In this document: piece after piece, positions 7,434 to 14,876 of the stretch
Layout of the letters: each line of letters begins with the position of its first letter
Numbering within the stretch: the first letter of the stretch is position 1
DNA from: Clostridiaceae bacterium
GTDB lineage: Bacteria; Bacillota; Clostridia; DSM-8532
Reading direction: 5' to 3'
Assembly: GCA_012523685.1 (NCBI GenBank)
Contig: JAAYTR010000236.1
Location: forward strand, 1 to 32,778
Length of the DNA stretch: 32,778 nt
Notes under the pieces: model-generated
Told to the model about the DNA's origin: nothing
The model's database searches: none
Seen by the model: the letters and a program-made list of their open reading frames with translations, nothing else
Translations under genes and position numbers: made by a program

Positions 7434-7488
7434 AGTTATTAAGAGCTACCGTATCCAATTCAAGAGAACGAATTTTGGAGGTTGTACA

Positions 7489-7995
7489 ATGTCAAAAAAT
7501 CCTAAGATAGCAATCATTATGGGAAGCGATTCTGATTTCCCGGTTGTAGAGAGATGTATAAAAGTTCTTAAGGAGTTTGGTGTGGATTTTACGGTAAATG
7601 TTTGTTCAGCCCACAGGACACCCGATAAAGCGGCGGAACTTGCAAAAAATGCTGAGAAAAACGGTTATGATGCAATTATTGCAGCAGCGGGGAAAGCAGC
7701 ACATTTGCCTGGAGTTTTGGCGGCTTTTACGGTTCTTCCGGTTATCGGCCTGCCAATAAAATCCTCTACGATGGATGGCCTTGATTCACTTTTGTCAATT
7801 GTACAAATGCCAACCGGCATCCCTGTAGCAACAGTTGCCATAAATGGCAGTGAAAATGCAGCTCTTCTTGCCATTCAGATTATTGGAGTGGCATATCCCG
7901 ATTTAAGAATCAAATTCCATGAATATAAAAACAAATTAGCTAAACAAGTTGAAGTTAAAAACCAAATGCTTCAAGAGAAATTGCGGGGTATATAA
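7489..7995 (+). CDS. purE: N5-carboxyaminoimidazole ribonucleotide mutase PurE
   Basis: A 168-residue class I PurE-type protein, converting N5-CAIR to CAIR (or AIR plus CO2 to CAIR in class II systems) in purine synthesis. Motifs are IIMGSDSDFPVV near the N terminus, CSAHRTPDKA, and AAGKAAHLPGVLAAFTVLPVIG, the CO2/ribotide-site loops. The open frame extends upstream to 7405, but TTTTGGAGG at 7473-7481 sits correctly before the ATG at 7489, and the extra 28 residues are not PurE-like. It is first in the purE-F-M-N-D run. No purK is next to it, so whether the cell uses N5-CAIR cannot be told here. Confidence 0.95.
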   Translation: MSKNPKIAIIMGSDSDFPVVERCIKVLKEFGVDFTVNVCSAHRTPDKAAELAKNAEKNGYDAIIAAAGKAAHLPGVLAAFTVLPVIGLPIKSSTMDGLDSLLSIVQMPTGIPVATVAINGSENAALLAIQIIGVAYPDLRIKFHEYKNKLAKQVEVKNQMLQEKLRGI

Positions 7996-7998
7996 TAA

Positions 7999-9450
7999 AT
8001 GAATAAAAGGATTTTTGATTTCAGTAACTTTGACGCCGAAAGTGATGGTATACATGAAGCTTGTGGTGTTCTTGGGATATCAGACTACAGGGATGATGAT
8101 CTTGCACACATTATGTATTTTGGGCTATATGCACTTCAGCATCGGGGACAGGAAAGCTGCGGTATTGCAATAAATAATAATGGCGAAATAGTCGGGCAAA
8201 AGGGAATAGGCCTCGTGCCTGAGGTATTTACAGAAAAAACTCTTGATCGTATGGACGGCACGTCTGCAATCGGACACACCCGCTATTCCACCACTGGTGG
8301 CAGTTCAATCGAAAACAGTCAGCCCCTTATATTTAACTATAAGGGTGGAAGAATGGCTCTGGCGCATAACGGCAATCTGGTTAATGCAACAAAAATAAGG
8401 TATGAGCTGGAGAATAAAGGAGCTATTTTCCAAACTTCAACAGATTCCGAAGTAATAGCCAACTTAATATCACGTTATGGCTTGAAATATAAAGACCTTG
8501 AAGAAGTTCTCAAAAAGACCATGGATGTCATAGAAGGAGCGTATGCACTGGTTATTCTGACTCAGAAAAAATTGGTTGGAATACGCGATCCATGGGGGAT
8601 GAGGCCTCTATGTATCGGGAAGATGGGAAACTCGTATGTTCTGGCATCGGAAAATTGCGCATTTGATGCAATTGGAGCTGATTTTATCAGAGATGTGGAA
8701 CCCGGCGAAATGATATTTATAGAAGACGGTTCATTAAAATCAATTAAAACCAATTATAAAAAATCGCATAAATCATGTATTTTTGAACATATCTATTTTG
8801 CAAGACCGGACAGTGTTATAGACGGAGCTTCAATTTACAGGTCGCGTCTGGAAGCCGGAAGATTACTGGCAAGAGAATATCCGGTAGAGGCAGACCTTGT
8901 AGTGGGGGTTCCGGATTCAGGAATTACTGCGGCAATAGGTTATTCCCGGGAATCGGGTATTCCCTATGGAGAGGCCCTGATTAAAAACAGATATGTAGGA
9001 AGGACATTTATACAGCCCAATCAAAAGCTTAGAGAACGCAGTGTCGGTATTAAATTAAATGCTTTGAGGGAAGAAATACAAGGTAAGAGAATTATTATTA
9101 TTGACGATTCAATAGTACGTGGTACGACATCATATAGAATTGTTCAAATGCTAAAAAATGCGGGGGCCAAAGAGGTTCATATGAGAATCAGTTCGCCGCC
9201 CGTCTTAAATCCATGCTATTTCGGTATAGACATATCTTCTAAAGAACATTTAATTGCAGCAAATTATAGCATAGAAGAAATAAGGGAAAGCATTAATGCA
9301 GACAGTCTTGCTTTCTTATCTGTGGAAAGTCTCTTAAAAACACCTATCGGAGCCCCTGCCAACAGTTTTTGTACAGGCTGCTTTACAGGTGAGTATCCGA
9401 TGAGTGTCCCATCACATACCAGTAGTTTTTCTGGAAATAAAAAATGTTAA
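7999..9450 (+). CDS. purF: Amidophosphoribosyltransferase PurF
   Basis: A 483-residue enzyme making 5-phosphoribosylamine from PRPP and glutamine, the first committed step of purine synthesis. The 21-residue leader before Cys22 (EACGVLGI) is a propeptide as in B. subtilis PurF; Cys22 becomes the N-terminal nucleophile of the class II glutamine amidotransferase domain (about 22-235). The phosphoribosyltransferase domain carries RIIIIDDSIVRGTT (364-377). Cys260, Cys406, Cys458 and Cys461 match the four ligands of the B. subtilis-type [4Fe-4S] cluster, which makes the enzyme oxygen-sensitive. It begins 3 bases after purE with only a weak Shine-Dalgarno, so translational coupling is likely. Confidence 0.97.
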   Translation: MNKRIFDFSNFDAESDGIHEACGVLGISDYRDDDLAHIMYFGLYALQHRGQESCGIAINNNGEIVGQKGIGLVPEVFTEKTLDRMDGTSAIGHTRYSTTGGSSIENSQPLIFNYKGGRMALAHNGNLVNATKIRYELENKGAIFQTSTDSEVIANLISRYGLKYKDLEEVLKKTMDVIEGAYALVILTQKKLVGIRDPWGMRPLCIGKMGNSYVLASENCAFDAIGADFIRDVEPGEMIFIEDGSLKSIKTNYKKSHKSCIFEHIYFARPDSVIDGASIYRSRLEAGRLLAREYPVEADLVVGVPDSGITAAIGYSRESGIPYGEALIKNRYVGRTFIQPNQKLRERSVGIKLNALREEIQGKRIIIIDDSIVRGTTSYRIVQMLKNAGAKEVHMRISSPPVLNPCYFGIDISSKEHLIAANYSIEEIRESINADSLAFLSVESLLKTPIGAPANSFCTGCFTGEYPMSVPSHTSSFSGNKKC

Positions 9451-9485
9451 TTATTTATTATTTTATAGAAAGGCCAGGTTAGAAA

Positions 9486-10508
9486 ATGACAAATTACAAG
9501 GAAGCCGGAGTAGATGTCGAAGCGGGGTATAAAGCTGTTAATCTTATGAAATCTCATGTAAAGAAAACGTTGCGACCGGAGGTGCTTACAGAGATTGGTG
9601 GTTTTGGCGGGCTCTTCAGCCTGGAAGGCATGAATTTTGAAAAGCCTGTACTTGTTTCGGGAACGGATGGTGTCGGAACGAAATTGAAGATTGCTTTCCT
9701 TATGGACAAGCATTATACCGTAGGCATTGACTGTGTTGCGATGTGTGCAAATGACGTGGTCTGCAGCGGGGCCCAGCCACTGTTTTTCCTGGATTATATA
9801 GCTATAGGAAAGCTGATACCTGAAAAAGTCGAGCAAATTGTAAAAGGGGTATCGGATGGATGTATCCAGGCGGGATGTGCTTTAATTGGAGGGGAGACAG
9901 CTGAGATGCCAGGCTTTTATCCTGAAGACGAGTATGATTTGGCGGGTTTTGTTGTAGGTATCGCAGACCGGGACAAGCTTGTTACCGGAGAAAAGATTAA
10001 ACCCAATGATATTCTAATTGGACTTGCCTCGTCCGGAATTCACAGCAATGGATATTCACTTGTAAGAAAAATATTTGATATTAACAAGGATGTTTTAGGA
10101 GAGTACAGGGAAATCCTGGGCAAGACTTTGGGGCAGGAACTTCTTACACCTACCCGGATATATGTTAAGACCATACTCAAACTGATTAAAAAATATAATA
10201 TTAAAGGAATTTCCCACATAACAGGTGGAGGATTCCTGGAGAATATACCAAGAATGCTGCCCGTAGGCATGAAAGCTGTGGTTCATAAAGGTACATGGCC
10301 TGTCCATCCTGTGTTTAAGCTTATGCAGGAAAAGGGTAATGTCGCTGAGAAGGATATGTATAATACGTTTAATATGGGAATTGGTATGGTATTGGCTGTT
10401 CCGGCTGAGATAGCACCTTTTGTTGTGGCAGAAGCCAATAATCAGGGCGAGAAAGCCTATATAATCGGTGAGATAGTAAAGGGCGAGGAGAAAATTGAGA
10501 TATGTTAA
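9486..10508 (+). CDS. purM: Phosphoribosylformylglycinamidine cyclo-ligase (AIR synthetase)
   Basis: A 340-residue PurM that closes FGAM to AIR with ATP. Motifs include [14 protein letters not shown] (about 58-71), [17 protein letters not shown], a [11 protein letters not shown] loop, and [16 protein letters not shown] in the C-terminal half. The length matches the usual 340-350 residues. AAAGGCCAGG lies about 8 bases upstream of the ATG. It overlaps purN by 7 bases. Confidence 0.97.
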   Translation: MTNYKEAGVDVEAGYKAVNLMKSHVKKTLRPEVLTEIGGFGGLFSLEGMNFEKPVLVSGTDGVGTKLKIAFLMDKHYTVGIDCVAMCANDVVCSGAQPLFFLDYIAIGKLIPEKVEQIVKGVSDGCIQAGCALIGGETAEMPGFYPEDEYDLAGFVVGIADRDKLVTGEKIKPNDILIGLASSGIHSNGYSLVRKIFDINKDVLGEYREILGKTLGQELLTPTRIYVKTILKLIKKYNIKGISHITGGGFLENIPRMLPVGMKAVVHKGTWPVHPVFKLMQEKGNVAEKDMYNTFNMGIGMVLAVPAEIAPFVVAEANNQGEKAYIIGEIVKGEEKIEIC

Positions 10509-11125
10509 GAATCGGTGTTATGGTCTCAGGAGGGGGTACTAATCTTCAGGCTATTTTGGATAATATCAATAATGGTACGTTATCAGGTTGTCAAGTTGTT
10601 ACTGTAGTGTCCAGCAAGCCGGATGCATTTGCGCTTGAACGGGCAAAAATAAACAATATCCCATCTAAGGTCATATCCAGGAAAGATTTTAATAGTATAG
10701 AAGAATACGACGACGCCCTTCTGACTCATATGCAAAGCTGTGGTGCAGAACTGGTTGTGTTAGCTGGATTCTTAAGCCATCTGGGTGAGAAATTTGTAAA
10801 TGCATATAAAAATGCAATTATAAACGTACATCCTTCATTAATTCCGTCATTTTGCGGAAAAGGCTATTATGGGCTTATTCCTCATATTAAAGCTTTGGAA
10901 TATGGTGTTAAAATAACCGGTGCCACTGTTCATTTTGTTGAGCTTGATTATGATTCCGGCCCCATAATATTACAAAAGGCCGTTGAGATATTACCGGGAG
11001 ATACACCGGAAACTTTGCAAAAAAGAGTAATGGAACAGGCGGAATGGGAGATTTTGCCAATAGCTATAAAGCTCTTTAGCCAGAAAAAACTGAAAATAAA
11101 CGGTCGACATGTAGAAATAGTTTAG
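10502..11125 (+). CDS. purN: Phosphoribosylglycinamide formyltransferase PurN
   Basis: A 207-residue folate-dependent GAR transformylase. It shows [12 protein letters not shown] (8-19), the catalytic [10 protein letters not shown] (108-117, with Asn108 and His110) and the late Asp in [10 protein letters not shown] (Asp151). Its ATG lies inside the last codons of purM, a 7-base overlap that points to coupled translation. Next is purD; a purH, which often sits between these two, is absent. Confidence 0.96.
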   Translation: MLRIGVMVSGGGTNLQAILDNINNGTLSGCQVVTVVSSKPDAFALERAKINNIPSKVISRKDFNSIEEYDDALLTHMQSCGAELVVLAGFLSHLGEKFVNAYKNAIINVHPSLIPSFCGKGYYGLIPHIKALEYGVKITGATVHFVELDYDSGPIILQKAVEILPGDTPETLQKRVMEQAEWEILPIAIKLFSQKKLKINGRHVEIV

Positions 11126-11134
11126 AGGTGGATA

Positions 11135-12394
11135 ATGAAAATTCTTGTTGTTGGAAGCGGAGGAAGAGAACACGCAATTTTGTGGAAACTGAAACAAAGC
11201 CCAAGGGTGACAAAGCTTTATTGCGCACCGGGAAACGGCGGTATTTCGGAGATAGCTGAATGTGTGCCTATCAAGGCTATAGATATTAATGGGATAGTTA
11301 AGTTCTCCCTGGAAAAAGCTATAGATATGGTTGTAGTAGCTCCCGATGATCCTCTGGCGGCTGGTATGGTTGATGCCCTTGAGAAAGTGGGAATTAGAGC
11401 ATTAGGACCAAAGAAGAATGCTGCAATTATTGAAGCCAGTAAGGTGTTTTCAAAGGAGCTTATGAAAAAATATCATATTCCTACTGCGGCTTATGAAAGT
11501 TTTAATGATAGTAATTCAGCTATTGAATATGTAAAATCAGCTAAATTGCCGCTGGTTATTAAAGCAGACGGTCTAGCGCTCGGTAAAGGTGTTCTTATAT
11601 GCAATACAACAGAGGAAGCGTTGACGGCCGTATCCTCGATTATGGAGGATAAGAAATTTGGAGACGCAGGGCAAAGGATTGTTGTGGAAGAGTTTATGAC
11701 CGGTCCTGAGGTGTCTGTTCTGGCATTTACAGACGGGAAAACCGTTATACCGATGGTTAGCTCACAGGATCATAAAAGAGCATTCGATAATGACCAGGGC
11801 CTTAATACAGGAGGAATGGGGGCATTTTCACCCAGCAGGGTATACACTGAAGAACTTCAGGAAGAATGTTTGCGAACTATATTTATCCCGACTATAAAAG
11901 CCATGGAACTTGAGGGGAGACCGTTTAAAGGAATTTTATATTTTGGCTTAATGCTGACCCCTGATGGACCCAAAGTACTGGAATATAATGCCCGTTTCGG
12001 GGATCCGGAGACTCAGGTTGTGCTTCCTCGCCTTGAAACAGATTTGGTAGAAATTTTTGATGCAATTATTGATGAAAAGCTGGAGACAATAAAAATATCA
12101 TGGTCATCACACTGTGCGGTTTGTGTTGTTATGGCATCTGGAGGATATCCGGAAAACTATGCAAAAGGTTATGAAATAACAGGCCTTGAAACCATAAAAA
12201 GTCAGGAAGATATAATGCTGTTTCATGCCGGAACAAAAAAAGAAAGTGAGAAATTCTATACCAATGGAGGACGTGTTCTGGGTGTTACAGCATTGGCTGA
12301 AGATATCGAAACAGCCCGAAAAAAAGCTTATGAGACAGTTTCTGCCATTTACTTTGAAAACGCACATTATAGAAAAGATATAGGTATAAAGTAG
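11135..12394 (+). CDS. purD: Phosphoribosylamine-glycine ligase PurD
   Basis: A 419-residue ATP-grasp ligase joining phosphoribosylamine and glycine to give GAR. It starts with MKILVVGSGGREHAILWKL, has the grasp elements VIKADGLALGKGV and VVEEFMTGPEVSVLAF, then GGMGAFSP and the metal-site NARFGDPETQVVLPRL. GAGGTGG precedes the ATG, 9 bases after purN. It is the last biosynthetic gene of this operon. Confidence 0.97.
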   Translation: MKILVVGSGGREHAILWKLKQSPRVTKLYCAPGNGGISEIAECVPIKAIDINGIVKFSLEKAIDMVVVAPDDPLAAGMVDALEKVGIRALGPKKNAAIIEASKVFSKELMKKYHIPTAAYESFNDSNSAIEYVKSAKLPLVIKADGLALGKGVLICNTTEEALTAVSSIMEDKKFGDAGQRIVVEEFMTGPEVSVLAFTDGKTVIPMVSSQDHKRAFDNDQGLNTGGMGAFSPSRVYTEELQEECLRTIFIPTIKAMELEGRPFKGILYFGLMLTPDGPKVLEYNARFGDPETQVVLPRLETDLVEIFDAIIDEKLETIKISWSSHCAVCVVMASGGYPENYAKGYEITGLETIKSQEDIMLFHAGTKKESEKFYTNGGRVLGVTALAEDIETARKKAYETVSAIYFENAHYRKDIGIK

Positions 12395-12466
12395 CACTTG
12401 AGGATAATGCCGGCAGAATAAGACCTGTCTGCCCAACCAATACTATATTGGGGAGGTGAGTTAGTC

Positions 12467-12628
12467 TTGAAGATTAACAGATCGATAGGCTGTTCTGTAA
12501 CAGAATGCAGATACCATGCAAAAAGTGAGCCAATGTGCAGTCTGGAAAATATACAGGTTTCAAAAAATAAGCCAACGACTGCAACAACTGAGAGCGATAC
12601 CGAATGTGCGAGCTTTGAAAAAGAATAG
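12467..12628 (+). CDS. Small DUF1540 domain protein
   Basis: A 53-residue protein read from a TTG start with a strong GGGGAGGTGAG at 12450-12460. Sequence features fit DUF1540: IGCSVTECRYH, then MCSLENIQV, and a C-terminal SDTECASF. Cys9, Cys14, Cys24 and Cys47 are the family's conserved cysteines and probably bind one metal ion, most likely zinc; this is inferred. It lies 72 bases after purD and right before a strong terminator, so it is probably transcribed with the purine operon. A longer antisense frame over the same bases has no ribosome binding site. The function of DUF1540 proteins is not established; some appear in spore-forming clostridia. Confidence 0.82.
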   Translation: MKINRSIGCSVTECRYHAKSEPMCSLENIQVSKNKPTTATTESDTECASFEKE

Positions 12629-12631
12629 TGC

Positions 12632-12662
12632 AACAGGCCGGTTAATATCCGGCCTGTTTTAA
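12632..12662 (+). terminator. Terminator of the purine operon
   Basis: AACAGGCCGG (12632-12641) pairs with CCGGCCTGTT (12649-12658) around a 7-base loop and is followed by TTTTAATT. It begins 3 bases after the DUF1540 stop codon. Confidence 0.92.
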
Positions 12663-12709
12663 TTACAACAGAATGCAGACATAACAATATGTTTTTATAA
12701 TTACCTATG

Positions 12710-12740
12710 TTACAATTAAATAGTCTATATTAACTATAAT
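12710..12740 (+). promoter_or_regulatory. Candidate promoter for the AEC transporter
   Basis: A perfect TATAAT (12735-12740) with TTACAA (12710-12715) 19 bases upstream, longer than ideal. It is located after the purine terminator and about 50 bases before the gene. Confidence 0.4.
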
Positions 12741-12793
12741 TAAAAGAGAAAAATATCTTTATAACTGCTTTTGTATACAGGGGGGCAACTTAA

Positions 12794-13732
12794 ATGCAAT
12801 ACTTAATTTTGTCGATCGAAGTAATTCTTCCGATTTTTTTCATGCTTGCACTTGGATATTTAATCAGAGAACTTAATCTGGTCACCGTAAGCGGATTTAA
12901 AATGTTTAGCAGAGTGACATTTTACATTTTCATTCCGGCACTGTTATTTATAAACATTTATAAATCCAATTTGGCAAATAGCTTGAATATAAGGCTGATT
13001 GCTTATGCAATTATATCCTTATTCATAATGTGTGTAATACTCTATATACTTATACCGCGCATTATTAAAGACAGATGGGATCAGCCTGTTGTTATGCAGG
13101 GGATTTATCGGAGCAATTTTATTATTTATGGAATGTGTATAATACAGGCCATTTATCCAGATGGCGATATGGGTATGGTAGCATTGCTATCAGCCTTTGT
13201 AGTTCCTCTTTACAGTGTAGTAACCGTATTGCTTTTTGAGATGTACTCCGATAAAAAGAATAACAAAAAAGACTTATTCTTTAACGTAATTAAATCACCA
13301 ATGGTATTCTCAGGAATTCTGGGACTGTTTTTTTTATTGACCAGACTGGAAATACCTGAAATATTACTGAGTCAGATAGAGAGCATATCAAAACTTGCAA
13401 CCCCGATCGCTTTATTGTGTCTGGGAGGAACCTTTAAAATTCAGGCTCTGAAGCACCATAAAAAGCCTCTTTTGGTAGCATGCACAGGACGGCTGATCAT
13501 AGTACCCTTAGTATTCTTATCAATTGCGATTCTTATGGGAATCAGAGGAATTGAATTAGTGACTTTAATGGCAATGTATGCTGCACCTGTAGCATCGTCT
13601 TCATTTCCCATGGCACAGGAGCTTGGGGGAAATGCCGAGTTGGCGGGAGAGATTGTAGTAATTACATCATTATTGTCAATTGCTACGGTGTTCAGCTGGG
13701 TTTTGATATTGTCATCCTCCGGGATGATTTAA
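12794..13732 (+). CDS. AEC (auxin efflux carrier) family transporter
   Basis: A 312-residue integral membrane protein of the AEC family, whose bacterial members export or exchange small organic acids such as malate. About ten hydrophobic segments are visible, in two groups of five separated by the charged stretch YSDKKNNKKD in the middle. The family-type N terminus LPIFFMLALGYLIRELNLV and the late TLMAMYAAPVASSSFPMAQE are present; the latter's Pro/Ser-rich break is typical of the crossover helix. GGGGGGC precedes the ATG. The substrate cannot be assigned from sequence alone. It is convergent with zupT, with 10 bases between the stop codons. Confidence 0.87.
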   Translation: MQYLILSIEVILPIFFMLALGYLIRELNLVTVSGFKMFSRVTFYIFIPALLFINIYKSNLANSLNIRLIAYAIISLFIMCVILYILIPRIIKDRWDQPVVMQGIYRSNFIIYGMCIIQAIYPDGDMGMVALLSAFVVPLYSVVTVLLFEMYSDKKNNKKDLFFNVIKSPMVFSGILGLFFLLTRLEIPEILLSQIESISKLATPIALLCLGGTFKIQALKHHKKPLLVACTGRLIIVPLVFLSIAILMGIRGIELVTLMAMYAAPVASSSFPMAQELGGNAELAGEIVVITSLLSIATVFSWVLILSSSGMI

Positions 13733-13742
13733 ATGTAACACC

Positions 13743-14561
13743 TTAAAATATAAAAATGACGCTTATAGCCATTATTGCCATGCCGACCATTAATCCCAGA
13801 ACAGAAAGATTGTGCTCCCCATATTCTCTTGATGCAGGCAACAGTTCGTCAAGTGATATATACACCATAATACCTGCAACTGCACCGAAAATAATACCGA
13901 ACATTGTGTCGGTTATCAGTCTGCCAAGAACGGCCATTGCGGCTATAGCACCCAGGGGTTCAGATAGACCGGAAAAAAGTGCTGCAAGAAGAGCTTTTTT
14001 TCTGCTGCCGGTGGAATAATAAACAGGTATAGAAATGGCTATTCCTTCAGGTATATTGTGAATTGCTATAGCCAAAGCAATTGACACACCCAAAGCAGAA
14101 TTCTTCATTGTTGATACATAGGAGGCAATACCTTCGGGAAAATTGTGTAGAGTTACTGCTATCGCAGTAAATACACCGGTTCTAAGGAGCTTGCCTGTGT
14201 TTCTGTTACTGCCGGATATACTCGCTTTATACATCGATTCAATTCTTCTTGCTCTGTGGGGATGATTGGGCTCGGGTATAAACTCATTTATTAAAGCCAT
14301 AAGAGTAATCCCAAAAAAGAAAGACAAAGCAGTAAGGATTTTACCGTTGACCGGGCCGTGTATATCACATAGATTTGTCTGAGATTCCTGGTAAAGCTCG
14401 ATAAATGAAATATAAATCATAATGCCTGCGGATAACCCAAGCATTATGGATAAAGCCTTTGTACCGGTTTTTTTAAAGAGTACCGACATTAATCCACCGA
14501 TACCGGTTGAAAGACCGGCAAGAGTTGCCAGACAAATTGATAAAACAACGTCAGAGTTCAT
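13743..14561 (-). CDS. zupT: ZIP family divalent metal transporter ZupT
   Basis: A 272-residue ZIP-family importer for zinc and related ions (iron, manganese) in the cytoplasmic membrane. It has about eight hydrophobic segments. The metal-binding helices show HNFPEGIA (139-146) and HNIPEGIA (168-175), and SGLSEPLGA (197-205) follows, all characteristic of the ZupT branch. A polar cytoplasmic loop lies at about 96-125. The ATG at 14561 (complement) has GAAGGA just upstream. It is the only - strand gene in the window, divergent from lepA. No clear Zur or Fur box was recognised upstream. Confidence 0.9.
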   Translation of the reverse strand: MNSDVVLSICLATLAGLSTGIGGLMSVLFKKTGTKALSIMLGLSAGIMIYISFIELYQESQTNLCDIHGPVNGKILTALSFFFGITLMALINEFIPEPNHPHRARRIESMYKASISGSNRNTGKLLRTGVFTAIAVTLHNFPEGIASYVSTMKNSALGVSIALAIAIHNIPEGIAISIPVYYSTGSRKKALLAALFSGLSEPLGAIAAMAVLGRLITDTMFGIIFGAVAGIMVYISLDELLPASREYGEHNLSVLGLMVGMAIMAISVIFIF

Positions 14562-14663
14562 ACTGTTCCTTCAGTAACTACTACTTGCTTATATTTATGA
14601 CAGACAAATCTTATAAATGTGGCATTATAAAAATAGAACTTAAATTCCTCGTTAGAGTTACAA

Positions 14664-14692
14664 TTGTGTGTTAAAAATGCTTATGGTATAAT
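14664..14692 (+). promoter_or_regulatory. Extended -10 promoter upstream of the lepA hairpin cluster
   Basis: TTGTGT (14664-14669), a 17-base spacer and a perfect TATAAT (14687-14692) preceded by TGG (extended -10). A transcript would start close to 14699, at the first base of hairpin 1. Confidence 0.6.
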
Positions 14693-14699
14693 ATTTTCA

Positions 14700-14815
14700 C
14701 CCATTTACGAAATCAGAGATTTCGAATGGGTCCCGAAAACATTGAAACATTAAGCAGGTTGGCCTGCTCTGCAGGCCATGCCGTCTGCGTCGGCACATAG
14801 CAATAAATTGCTATG
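14700..14815 (+). other. Cluster of four tandem hairpins before lepA
   Basis: Hairpin 1 (14700-14730) has CCCATT and CGAAATC pairing with GATTTCG and AATGGG. Hairpin 2 (14761-14777) is GGCCTGC-TCT-GCAGGCC. Hairpin 3 (14779-14795) is TGCCG / CGGCA. Hairpin 4 (14796-14815) is CATAGCAAT-AA-ATTGCTATG, a perfect 9-base stem. The G+C of the middle part is above that of the neighbourhood. There is no open frame and no terminator T-run. It is either a structured leader or small RNA, or a small non-autonomous repeat element. Confidence 0.65.
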
Positions 14816-14828
14816 CCTGAGCTTATGT

Positions 14829-14834
14829 TATAAT
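14829..14834 (+). promoter_or_regulatory. Second extended -10 element, proximal to lepA
   Basis: TATAAT preceded by TGT (extended -10), 43 bases before lepA. A -35-like TTGCTA lies at 14808-14813, inside hairpin 4, with a short 15-base spacer. Confidence 0.45.
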
Positions 14835-14876
14835 AATCACTGATTTAAATAATATACTTATTGGAGTTTTGAAAAT

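Larger units (their letters stand above)
14679..14837 (+). repeat. Direct repeat pair of a promoter-like 16-mer flanking the hairpins
   Basis: GCTTATGGTATAATAT at 14679-14694 and GCTTATGTTATAATAA at 14821-14836 are nearly identical (14 of 16), and both continue to TCAC. Each holds an extended -10 TGnTATAAT. The 126 bases between them carry four hairpins. This could be a duplication by insertion or recombination. Confidence 0.7.

Noticed and set aside
7382-7488. Guanine riboswitch before purE
   Set aside because: The conserved core and P1-P3 loop sequences of purine riboswitches are not present; only a hairpin with a T-rich tail is.
12367-12687. 106-codon - strand frame over the purD-DUF1540 region
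   Set aside because: It crosses the terminator and lies antisense to DUF1540, which has a strong ribosome binding site and family motifs.
14700-14815. CRISPR or IS remnant before lepA
   Set aside because: The hairpins differ from each other in sequence and are not regularly spaced repeats; no transposase fragment or terminal inverted repeats enclosing an ORF.
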